DNA of 64,000 nucleotides from an uncultured Paracoccaceae bacterium. Lineage in GTDB: Bacteria > Pseudomonadota > Alphaproteobacteria > Rhodobacterales > Rhodobacteraceae. Positions 1 through 7,202 of this stretch are shown here, one piece after another (position 1 is the stretch's first letter; each line of letters starts with the position of its first letter). The stretch spans positions 124,001 through 188,000 of the forward strand of contig CAKZOU010000069.1 of assembly GCA_937138255.1 (NCBI GenBank). Direction: 5' to 3'. A model generated the notes under the pieces. It did not search any database. It was not told the DNA's origin and worked only from the letters and a program-made list of their open reading frames with translations. Position numbers and translations under genes: made by a program.

Positions 1-109
1 CACCGGCCCGCGCATAGGAACAGCGGGCGGCCACGGCGGGCGAGGACGACGAGATCGCGACCCCGAACATGCCGGTCTCTTCACAGCGGGCGACGAGGGA
101 AAAGGTCAT
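1..109 (-). CDS. DUF1028 family protein, N-terminal fragment (cut by window edge)
   Basis: Only the first 36 codons lie in the window. The translation opens MTFSLVARCEETGMFGVAIS and continues with a serine run (SSSSPAVAARC), which is the characteristic N-terminus of the DUF1028 family. DUF1028 proteins are predicted Ntn-hydrolase-fold enzymes of unsettled function that often sit next to amidohydrolase, peptidase or RidA genes. The ATG lies 4 nt after the stop of the RidA gene, so the two are very likely co-transcribed and translationally linked. The rest of the gene runs off the left edge, so length and C-terminal domains cannot be judged. Confidence 0.8.
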   Translation of the reverse strand, partial: MTFSLVARCEETGMFGVAISSSSPAVAARCSYARAG

Positions 110-113
110 GGCG

Positions 114-530
114 CTAGTCCGGAATCACGGCGGTGCCGTCGATTTCCACGAGCCAGTCGGGCCGCGCCAAGGCGCTCACGACAAGGCCGGTCGAGACCGG
201 ATGCACGCCTTTGATATATTCCCCCATCGTCCGATACACGGCCTCGCGGTGGCGCACGTCGGTGATATAAACCACCACCTTCACCAGATGCTCCATTTGC
301 CCGCCGCATTCCTCGATCAACTGTTTGATGTTTTGCATGACCTTGTGGGTCTGTTCGACCGGATCATGGCTTTCGATATTCTTGGCGGTATCAAGCTCTT
401 GCGGGCACTGGCCGCGCAGATAGATCGTCCGCCCGCCCTGCGTAACGACCGCTTGGGCCAGATCGTTGTCGAGCTTCTGCTCGGGGTAGGTATCTTTGGT
501 GTTGAACTTGCGGTGGCGGTAGTGGGCCAT
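114..530 (-). CDS. RidA family protein (YjgF/YER057c/UK114)
   Basis: Encodes 138 residues, the usual RidA size. RidA-family enzymes hydrolyse reactive enamine/imine intermediates released by PLP enzymes and flavin oxidases; some subfamilies act in specific catabolic routes. The C-terminal half has the family pattern, including KVVVYITDVRHREAV and a later HPVSTGLVVSALARP segment. The ATG at 530 was chosen over longer in-frame starts because GGAG precedes it by about 6 nt and the upstream residues look like non-coding frame. It lies 16 nt after the flavoprotein stop and 4 nt before DUF1028, suggesting a flavoprotein-RidA-DUF1028 unit in which RidA removes an imine made by an oxidase. The substrate is unknown. 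Confidence 0.85.
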   Translation of the reverse strand: MAHYRHRKFNTKDTYPEQKLDNDLAQAVVTQGGRTIYLRGQCPQELDTAKNIESHDPVEQTHKVMQNIKQLIEECGGQMEHLVKVVVYITDVRHREAVYRTMGEYIKGVHPVSTGLVVSALARPDWLVEIDGTAVIPD

Positions 531-546
531 GAGGGTCTCCGAGGGG

Positions 547-1809
547 TCAGGTGCGTTCGGCAGGGCTCTTGTAGGCCCGATAGCTGCGCTGGATGCCGAT
601 CTGGTCGGCGATGAAACGGGCATCGTGCCAGACACCCCAGATAAAGGACGAGCCGCGCCGCGACAGCCACGGCAAGCCGAGGAAATAGATCCCGCGCTCG
701 GAGGATACGCCTCGCTGGTGCTTGGGGCGGCCGTTCTCGTCGAAGGCATCTACCTTGAGCCAGCCGAAATCGAGCGCATAGCCGGTGGCCCAGAGGATCG
801 TCGTGATGCCCGCCTTCTTCAGATCAAGCGCGAGGATCGGGTTGGTCATGCAGTCGGGATCGGGGCCGATCTCGTGGGCCTCAGGCTCCAGCGGCAGATC
901 GAGGCCGTTGCGGTCGGCATAGGCATCGGCCTCGCGCAGGACCGAGAGGTAGTTGGCGTCGCCCCGCCGGATATTGTCGGCCAGATCCGGGGCGAAACGC
1001 ATGATGCCATTGTCAAAGCCCGCCGTCAGGCCGACAAGGTTCATCCCTTCGCCTGCGAGGCGGCGGAAATCAATCGTCTTGCCGCCATCCGCGCCGCTCA
1101 CGGCGATGGCGATATGCTCGGTTCCGGGCTTGGGCGCGGGGGCGTCCCACCTGCCCAGAACGCCGAGCCACCAGCAATAGTCGCGCCCGCGATAGGCGCG
1201 CGGCGGGCGATCATGCGCGCCGACCGAAAGATAGACGGTGCGGCCCGAGGCGCGCAGCTCGTCCGCAATCTGAACGCCGGACGACCCCGCGCCCACGACC
1301 AGAACGGCCCCTTCGGGCAGCTGGTTGGGGTTGCGGTAGCTGTTCGAGTGCATTTGCAGAACGTCCGCTTCGGCAGGCACAATCTGCGGATAGGTCGGCC
1401 TCTGGAACGGCCCCGTGGCCGCGACCACATTCGCCGCCTCGATCACGCCCTCCGAGGTTTCGACCCGAAACCCCTCTCGCCCCGCAAGCCGCGTGACGCT
1501 TTTCACCTCGACCCCGCAACGGATCGGCGCGTCAAAGCTTTTCGCATAGCCCGAGAAATAGTCGGCGACCTTTTCCTTGGGGGCAAACTCGTCGGGATCG
1601 AATTCGTCAAACTCCATCCCGGGAAAGCGATCATGCCAGACCGGACCGTTGGCCACGAGGCTATCCCACCGCTCCGACCGCCACCGCTCGGCAACGCGAC
1701 CGCGCTCGAGCACAAGGTGGGGAATACCGGCCCGCGTCAGATGCTCGCTCATCGCCACCCCCGCCTGCCCGGCTCCGACGACAAGCGTGTTCACGTTCTC
1801 GACCGCCAC
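547..1809 (-). CDS. FAD/NAD(P)-binding flavoprotein (CzcO-like monooxygenase family)
   Basis: 420 residues. An FAD Rossmann motif (VVGAGQAG) lies at residues 10-17 and a second dinucleotide motif (VVGAGSSG) at about 171-178, the layout of class B-type flavin monooxygenases and CzcO-like oxidoreductases. An ATGP segment (131-134) and a late ATGYALDF segment fit the family's conserved FAD-contact positions. The start codon is GTG, supported by a GGGAGG element 7 nt upstream. It is followed closely by RidA and DUF1028, so it may oxidise an amine or nitrogen heterocycle whose imine product RidA hydrolyses; that is inference from neighbourhood only. No signal peptide, so cytosolic. Confidence 0.8.
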   Translation of the reverse strand: MAVENVNTLVVGAGQAGVAMSEHLTRAGIPHLVLERGRVAERWRSERWDSLVANGPVWHDRFPGMEFDEFDPDEFAPKEKVADYFSGYAKSFDAPIRCGVEVKSVTRLAGREGFRVETSEGVIEAANVVAATGPFQRPTYPQIVPAEADVLQMHSNSYRNPNQLPEGAVLVVGAGSSGVQIADELRASGRTVYLSVGAHDRPPRAYRGRDYCWWLGVLGRWDAPAPKPGTEHIAIAVSGADGGKTIDFRRLAGEGMNLVGLTAGFDNGIMRFAPDLADNIRRGDANYLSVLREADAYADRNGLDLPLEPEAHEIGPDPDCMTNPILALDLKKAGITTILWATGYALDFGWLKVDAFDENGRPKHQRGVSSERGIYFLGLPWLSRRGSSFIWGVWHDARFIADQIGIQRSYRAYKSPAERT

Positions 1810-1886
1810 GATGCATCCTCCCTCAGATCAAGGCCATACTGCCGAGGCGCAGGACGAGGTGGTAGCGAAATCTTCGATCAAAGGTC

Positions 1887-2546
1887 TCAGATCAGCGCGT
1901 TGAGCGCGCCCTCGACAAGCGCCTTGGCTTCTTCTGGGCCCGCCTCTTTCGGGATCTCGAAAGCCTCGCCCACACGGAGCTTCACCCGCGCGGTCGGCAG
2001 CGGCAGCTCCATCTTGTCCCAGCGGCTGGTGACGATCTTCTTGCGGCTCGCGTTGGCCGAAATCGGGATCAGCAAAGCGCCGAATTCAACAGCCAGATTG
2101 GCCGCCCCCGGTTTGGCCTCATGACGGGGCCCGAGCGGACCATCAGGCGCGATGGCAACAAGGGCGCCCGGGTGCGAAAGCTCTTCGCGGATCGCCCGCC
2201 GCCCGCCGTGATTGCCCCGCTCGACCTGCATCGCACGATAGCCGAACCAACTGCAGAAGCGGGCGATGACCGAGCCGCGAAAGGAATAGCTGGTGACAAC
2301 GAGCGCCGGTTGGCCCGATATCAGATAGAAGAGCGGGGCATAGCTTCCATGCCAGACGATTCCGATGATAGGGCGGCCCGTGGCGCGCGCCTCATTGAGA
2401 CGGTGGATTTCGCTCTTGTCGATGCGCCAGGTCGCGCTCCACAGGCGCAACAGAGCATAGATGGTCGCCGCCACCACAAAGGCCGCGATGCGCCCCAGTG
2501 GCCGCCCTTCTTCCCAGTTTGGTTTCTTATTGTCGTAGTCGGTCAA
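1887..2546 (-). CDS. DUF374 lysophospholipid acyltransferase-like protein
   Basis: 219 residues, with an N-terminal hydrophobic segment (about residues 20-36) likely to anchor it in the inner membrane. The WHGSYAP motif (H66) replaces the canonical HX4D catalytic box, as is usual in the DUF374 branch of LPLAT acyltransferases; RGNHGGRRAIREEL and APDGPLGPRHEAKPGA are the further conserved blocks. The likely role is acyl transfer to a lipid A-, ornithine-lipid- or glycolipid-type acceptor. The only plausible start is a TTG that overlaps the stop of the upstream GT4 gene (TTGA), with no strong ribosome binding site, so translation is probably coupled to the glycosyltransferase. The pairing with a glycosyltransferase suggests glycolipid synthesis. 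Confidence 0.85.
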   Translation of the reverse strand: MTDYDNKKPNWEEGRPLGRIAAFVVAATIYALLRLWSATWRIDKSEIHRLNEARATGRPIIGIVWHGSYAPLFYLISGQPALVVTSYSFRGSVIARFCSWFGYRAMQVERGNHGGRRAIREELSHPGALVAIAPDGPLGPRHEAKPGAANLAVEFGALLIPISANASRKKIVTSRWDKMELPLPTARVKLRVGEAFEIPKEAGPEEAKALVEGALNALI

Positions 2547-3817
2547 CGGAGTGCATCTCTTGCGCTTGGCAGCAAGGTGATCCCAACCGCTCGGAACAGG
2601 TTTTCAAACATACCGACTTCGGCAGCAAGGCCCTCCAAAATCCGCTCCCATTCGGTGCGGCCCGGCTGGTTCCCGCTTCGGGTGACTTCCGTCACTTCGG
2701 CATAGAGTGCTTCGATGTTTTCAGCCATCGTGCCGATCGAATAGGGCTTGGCGCCTACGCGAGCCGCAGCGCGGTCATTCTCGACCTGCGCGGCGTTTCG
2801 CAAGGCATAGCCGGAAATGGCTGCGGCGAAGGCCTCTGGGTTGGTATCGGCGCTCAGTTGAACGCAGCTCTCACAATGGCGCAGCGCATCCCGCACACCG
2901 GAGGCATCGAGCGCCACAACCGGTGCCCCGGATGCGAGCGCCTCGGCCACCACGAGGCCCTGGGTCTCGGATTTCGACGCAAATGCAAAGACGTCGATGG
3001 CCGCATAAAATGCAACAACATCATCGCCCCTAACTTCACCCAAAAAATGCATCCGCCTGCGCAGCGGACTGCCGGAAAGCCGCATGGCCATCTCGGCGCG
3101 CATCGGGCCATCGCCGGCGTAGACGAAATGCGCGTCTGGATTGTTTTCTAGGAATCGACGCGCGCTTTCGAACAGAAACTCGAGGTTCTTTTCCGCAGTG
3201 AGCCGCCCCAGATGCCCAGCCACAAAATCTTCATCCGTCAGGTCAAGTTTGGCGCGAAGCGCCGCCCTGGCCCCTCGGGCAAACCGTTCCACGTCGATCC
3301 CGGTCGGGATCACTTTGATCGGCGAGTGAACTCCCTGCTGAAGCAGCAAGTCCTTCATGCTCTGGCTCGGAGCGATCACCGCATCCGCAAGATTGGCATA
3401 GCCATTCGCAAGGTTTCGGGCGAGGTCAGGCCACAGGCGCTGGGACTCGACGAATTGCCTGACGTAGATGTCATAGCGCGTATGGTAGGTGTAGACGAGC
3501 GGAACACCACAGGTCGCCGCGACCCTCGATGCCGTATGTCCGAGCAGGAAGGGGTGGTGTGAATGGACGATATCCGGCCCGAAAGCATCGAGCTTGTCCT
3601 GGATCGGACGCGACAAAGGTATCGGCATCGAATAATCGGAATTACCCATGTTCTTGAGCGCCGGAACGCGCAGAACTCCGGGTATGTCCGCTTCATGCCC
3701 TCGAAAGGTTGGTGCGATCACCAGAACCTGGTGCCCGCGCTCGCGAAGCCCATTGCACAGCGTATCGACGCTTCGCGCCACGCCGCCTACATGGGGCAGA
3801 TAGGTATTGGTGAACAT
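2543..3817 (-). CDS. Family 4 glycosyltransferase (GT-B fold)
   Basis: 424 residues from the first ATG. It has the GT4 signatures: an N-terminal FTNTYLPHVGGVARSV acceptor-side glycine loop, HSHHPFLLG, and the C-terminal EX7E donor-site box (SETQGLVVAEALASG). Likely role: transfer of an activated sugar to a lipid or polysaccharide acceptor at the cytosolic face of the inner membrane; the acyltransferase that overlaps its end favours a lipid acceptor. The start is doubtful: an in-frame ATT at 3827-3829 has a GGGAGAG element at ideal spacing and would restore the M-x-I-L-M-F-T-N-T-Y N-terminus common in this family, whereas the ATG at 3817 has poor spacing. In-frame TGA two codons above the ATT excludes any longer start. 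Confidence 0.88.
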   Translation of the reverse strand: MFTNTYLPHVGGVARSVDTLCNGLRERGHQVLVIAPTFRGHEADIPGVLRVPALKNMGNSDYSMPIPLSRPIQDKLDAFGPDIVHSHHPFLLGHTASRVAATCGVPLVYTYHTRYDIYVRQFVESQRLWPDLARNLANGYANLADAVIAPSQSMKDLLLQQGVHSPIKVIPTGIDVERFARGARAALRAKLDLTDEDFVAGHLGRLTAEKNLEFLFESARRFLENNPDAHFVYAGDGPMRAEMAMRLSGSPLRRRMHFLGEVRGDDVVAFYAAIDVFAFASKSETQGLVVAEALASGAPVVALDASGVRDALRHCESCVQLSADTNPEAFAAAISGYALRNAAQVENDRAAARVGAKPYSIGTMAENIEALYAEVTEVTRSGNQPGRTEWERILEGLAAEVGMFENLFRAVGITLLPSARDALR

Positions 3818-3915
3818 CAGGATATGAATGGCTCACTCTCCCGGAACCGCTCAACTCTGTGCAATCAGATAGGCACCCTCTGCGGATCTTGCACCCCGTC
3901 CCGGCAGATTTCAAT

Positions 3916-3943
3916 TTTTTCGGTCGGCTTCCAGGCCGAAAAA
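3916..3943. repeat. Inverted repeat in divergent GT4/copZ intergenic region
   Basis: Arms TTTTTCGGTC and GGCCGAAAAA pair over 10 positions with one G-T wobble around an 8-nt loop. It lies between two divergently transcribed genes, where a terminator is not needed by either, so it may be an operator, a 5' leader hairpin or the end of an unseen small RNA. The rest of this 230-bp region shows no convincing promoter boxes. Confidence 0.45.
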
Positions 3944-4063
3944 TCTCTTTTCTCGGCCGGAACAGTCCCGTCTTTCAAAAGGTTCTGGCTGCGTCCCTTT
4001 TCCAGCTTGACCGCGCGCCAACTGATGAGATGCTGGGCGCAATCCAGCAAACAGGAGACCGGG

Positions 4064-4264
4064 ATGAAGTTCAGCGTGCCCAAGATGAGCTGTGGTCACT
4101 GCACCTCGGCCATCGAGAAATCCATCGCCGCCGCCGATCCTGCGGCGGGCGTGACCTGCGATCTGCAAAGCCGTAATGTGGCGGTTACAACCGGCAAGTC
4201 CGCCGCTGATATTGCCGCCGCGATCAAGAAGGCGGGTTACGACTCCGAGCTTCTCGCAGGCTGA
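4064..4264 (+). CDS. copZ: Heavy-metal-associated domain protein, CopZ-like copper chaperone
   Basis: A 66-residue single HMA domain. The metal-binding motif MSCGHC places the two cysteines near residues 9 and 12, and the beta-alpha-beta-beta-alpha-beta pattern ends in the usual KKAGYDSELL helix and strand. Such proteins carry Cu(I) in the cytosol, normally to a P1B-type ATPase (CopA). The start is supported by AGGAG 7 nt upstream. No CopA, CueR or other copper gene is in this neighbourhood; the gene lies 28 nt before the gamma-glutamyltransferase gene and may be co-transcribed with it. The single domain and motif are clear, the partner is not visible. Confidence 0.85.
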   Translation: MKFSVPKMSCGHCTSAIEKSIAAADPAAGVTCDLQSRNVAVTTGKSAADIAAAIKKAGYDSELLAG

Positions 4265-4292
4265 TCCGCACCCTGAATTGAAAGGGCCACCA

Positions 4293-5888
4293 ATGCAGCT
4301 TCGCGCCGCGCATCCTTATGCTTCGCGCCGCTCAGCGGTTCTGGCCGACAACATGGTCGCCACCTCGCAGCCGCTGGCGGCGCAGGCGGGGCTTTCGATG
4401 ATCGCACGGGGTGGCAATGCGGCTGACGCCGCGATTGCCACGGCGATCACGCTGACTCTGGTAGAGCCTTCGGGCAATGGCGTGGGCTCGGACGCTTTCG
4501 CGATCCTGTGGGACGGCAAAGAGCTGCACGGCCTCAACGCCTCGGGCCGCGCGCCCGAGGGCTGGACGCCCGAGCGCTTTGCGGGCCTCGATACCATGCC
4601 AGACCGCGGCTGGGACAGCGTCACCGTTCCCGGCGCTGTTTCTGCCTGGGTCGAGATTTCCGCACGCTTCGGCAAGCTGCCCTTTGCCGATCTCTTCGAA
4701 CCCGCGATCCGCTATGCCGAAGAGGGCTTTTCCGTCACCCCGATCATCGCCCAGCTTTGGACGCGCGGCGGGCGGCTATTGGGCGATCAGCCGGGATTTG
4801 CCGAGACATTCCTGCCCAACGGCCGCGTGCCATTGGCCGGTGAGAAGTTCCGCAATCCCGCGCTGGCCCGCACCTTCCGGCGCATCGCCGAAACCAAGGG
4901 CCGCGCGTTCTATGAGGGCGATCTGGCCGAGGCCATTGTCGCCCATTCCAAGGCGCATGGCGGGGCGATGCGCCTTGACGATCTCGCCAGCCATCGGCCC
5001 GACTGGTGCGGCACGATCTCGAAAGGTTTCGACGATCTCGCTCTGCACGAGATCCCGCCCAACGGCCAAGGCATCGCGGCACTCATGGCTCTGGGCATCC
5101 TCGCACATACACCGATCCGCGATCTGGGGCCCGACGATCCCCGCGCGTTTCACCTGCAAATCGAAGCCATGAAACTGGCGCTCGCCGATGCAGAGGCCTA
5201 TGTCGCCGATCCCGCGCACATGGGGGCGGTGAGCGCCGCCGATATGCTCGACGACGGGTATCTCGCCACCCGCGCCCGCCTGATCGACCCCGCCCGCGCG
5301 ACCAATTTCGGCGCGGGCGCTCCCAAGCAGGGCGGCACGGTCTATCTCAGCACGGCCGATGCCTCGGGAATGATGGTCTCCTATATCCAGTCGAACTATG
5401 CGGGCTTCGGCTCGGGCGTGGCCGTGCCCGGCACTGGCATTCATATGCAAAACCGCGGCTGGGGCTTCTCGCTCGATCCGCAAAGCCCCAACCTCGTCGG
5501 CCCCGGCAAGCGCCCCTTCCATACGATCATTCCGGGCTTTCTGATGAAGGGCGGCGCGCCCCTGATGAGCTTTGGCGTCATGGGTGGGCCGATGCAGGCG
5601 CAGGGCCATTTGCAGATGGTCCTGCGGACCCAGCTTTGGGATCAGGACGTGCAGATGGCCGCCGACGCCCCGCGCTGGCAGGTGACCGAAGGCCTCGGCG
5701 TCGCCTGCGAGGCGGCGATGGGGCGCGATACGCTAGAAGCCCTCTCCGCGATGGGCCACCAGATCGACGCCGATGCCCCCGAAGCCGCCTTCGCCTTTGG
5801 CGGGGCGCAGCTCATTCACCGCCTGCCGGACGGCGGATATGCCGGCGGCTCCGATCCCCGGAAGGATGGAGCCGCCGTCGGGTTCTGA
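4293..5888 (+). CDS. ggt: Gamma-glutamyltransferase family protein (Ntn hydrolase)
   Basis: 531 residues, the usual GGT precursor length. GGT enzymes self-cleave into large and small subunits; the new N-terminal Thr is the nucleophile that attacks gamma-glutamyl bonds of glutathione and related amides. The candidate is T349 in the KQGGTVYLSTADASG block, where GT-V replaces the usual TTH. Other family blocks are the GGNAADAAIA N-terminal region, VPGAVSAW, and the late PFHTIIPGF and FGVMGGPMQAQGH segments. There is no signal peptide, so unlike E. coli GGT it is probably cytosolic and may act on another gamma-glutamyl or amide compound. The ATG at 4293 was chosen because the family N-terminus (LRAAHPYASRRSAV) begins there. 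It ends 9 nt from the convergent preA stop. Confidence 0.88.
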   Translation: MQLRAAHPYASRRSAVLADNMVATSQPLAAQAGLSMIARGGNAADAAIATAITLTLVEPSGNGVGSDAFAILWDGKELHGLNASGRAPEGWTPERFAGLDTMPDRGWDSVTVPGAVSAWVEISARFGKLPFADLFEPAIRYAEEGFSVTPIIAQLWTRGGRLLGDQPGFAETFLPNGRVPLAGEKFRNPALARTFRRIAETKGRAFYEGDLAEAIVAHSKAHGGAMRLDDLASHRPDWCGTISKGFDDLALHEIPPNGQGIAALMALGILAHTPIRDLGPDDPRAFHLQIEAMKLALADAEAYVADPAHMGAVSAADMLDDGYLATRARLIDPARATNFGAGAPKQGGTVYLSTADASGMMVSYIQSNYAGFGSGVAVPGTGIHMQNRGWGFSLDPQSPNLVGPGKRPFHTIIPGFLMKGGAPLMSFGVMGGPMQAQGHLQMVLRTQLWDQDVQMAADAPRWQVTEGLGVACEAAMGRDTLEALSAMGHQIDADAPEAAFAFGGAQLIHRLPDGGYAGGSDPRKDGAAVGF

Positions 5889-5897
5889 TAGGCCGCC

Positions 5898-7202
5898 TCA
5901 GCCTGCGTTGGCGGCGGTGTTGTTGGGATGTGTCGTCCAGTTGGCGTAGGGCTCGACCTTGCGGCCCGTGCGCGGATCAACCTCGCCCAGCGGCAGCTCT
6001 TTCATGGTGATGCAGTTCTCGATCGGGCAGACGTTGACGCAGAGGTTGCAGGCCACGCATTCGTCGTCCTTGACGCGGAAAGTCCGGTCTTCGCCCATTT
6101 CGATCGCCTGGTGCGAGGTGTCTTCGCAGGCGGCATAGCAACGGCCGCACTTGATGCAGAGATCCTCATCGATCACCGCCTTGGTGACGAAATTGAGGTT
6201 GAGGTCTTTCCAGTCCTTCACCTTGGGCACCGCACGCCCGACGATCTCGTCAACCGAGGTCAGCCCGTGGTTGTCCATGAACTCGGACAGGCCCGAGATC
6301 ATCTCTTGCACAACCTTGAAGCCATAGGTCATGGCCGCCGTGCAAACCTGCACATTGCCCGCGCCCAGCGCCATGAACTCGGCCGCGTCGCGCCATGTGG
6401 TGATGCCGCCGATGCCGCTGATCGGCAGGCCCGCGGTAGTCGCGCTGCGGGCGATCTCGGCCACCATATTCAGCGCGATGGGTTTCACCGCCGGGCCGCA
6501 ATAGCCGCCGTGGGCGCCAAGGCCGTCGATGGTCGGCTCAGGCGTAAAGGTGTCGAGGTTGACCGAGGTGATCGAGTTGATCGTGTTGATGAGGCTCACC
6601 GCATCCGCGCCCCCCCGCTTGGCCGCTTCGGCGGGATAGAGGATGTTTGTGATATTGGGCGTAAGCTTGACGATGCAGGGCATCCGCGAGTTCTGTTTGA
6701 CCCAGCGGGTGACCATCTCGATATACTCCGGCACCTGCCCCACAGCCGAACCCATGCCGCGCTCGGCCATGCCGTGCGGGCAGCCGAAATTCAGCTCGAC
6801 CCCATCGGCCTCTGTCTCTTCGACCGCCTTGAGGATGCGCTTCCACGGCTCTTCCTCGCAAGGCACCATGAGGCTCACGACGAGCGCCCTGTCGGGATAG
6901 TCGCGCTTGACCTGCTTGATCTCGCGCAGGTTCACCTCAAGCGGGCGGTCGGTGATAAGCTCGATGTTGTTCAGGCCAAGAAGGCGGCGGTCCGCTCCCC
7001 AGATCGCGCCATAGCGCGGACCGGACACGTTGACGACCGGCGGGCCAGCCTCGCCCAGCGTCTTCCAGACCACGCCGCCCCATCCGGCCTCATAGGCGCG
7101 GCGGACGTTGTATTCCTTGTCCGTGGGTGGCGCGGAAGCCAGCCAGAAGGGGTTGGGCGACTTGATGCCGATGAAATTGCTTCTGAGGTCGGCCATGCTC
7201 AT
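5898..7202 (-). CDS. preA: NAD-dependent dihydropyrimidine dehydrogenase subunit PreA
   Basis: 434 residues. The N-terminal FMN-binding dihydroorotate-dehydrogenase-like barrel carries the active-site loop NFGCPHGMAERGMG, with C141 equivalent to the catalytic cysteine of mammalian DPD. The C-terminal region holds two 4Fe-4S motifs (CIKCGRCYAAC and CVACNLCVNVC). With PreT it reduces uracil and thymine to the dihydropyrimidines, the first step of the reductive pyrimidine pathway. The ATG at 7202 overlaps the preT stop by 4 nt (ATGA), which decides the start and indicates translational coupling. The later pathway genes (dihydropyrimidinase, beta-ureidopropionase) are not in the window. Confidence 0.95.
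   Translation of the reverse strand: MSMADLRSNFIGIKSPNPFWLASAPPTDKEYNVRRAYEAGWGGVVWKTLGEAGPPVVNVSGPRYGAIWGADRRLLGLNNIELITDRPLEVNLREIKQVKRDYPDRALVVSLMVPCEEEPWKRILKAVEETEADGVELNFGCPHGMAERGMGSAVGQVPEYIEMVTRWVKQNSRMPCIVKLTPNITNILYPAEAAKRGGADAVSLINTINSITSVNLDTFTPEPTIDGLGAHGGYCGPAVKPIALNMVAEIARSATTAGLPISGIGGITTWRDAAEFMALGAGNVQVCTAAMTYGFKVVQEMISGLSEFMDNHGLTSVDEIVGRAVPKVKDWKDLNLNFVTKAVIDEDLCIKCGRCYAACEDTSHQAIEMGEDRTFRVKDDECVACNLCVNVCPIENCITMKELPLGEVDPRTGRKVEPYANWTTHPNNTAANAG

Noticed and set aside
529-2124. A long plus-strand open frame opposite the flavoprotein
   Set aside because: The minus-strand gene has clear FAD motifs and a ribosome binding site; the plus frame has neither.
4011-4035. Possible CueR/MerR-type site before copZ
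   Set aside because: A TTGACC element is present but no convincing matching dyad or -10 at the long spacer expected.
3563-4063. In-frame 5' extension of copZ overlapping the GT4 gene
   Set aside because: The HMA domain starts at 4064, where AGGAG is placed correctly; the extension reads through promoter DNA.
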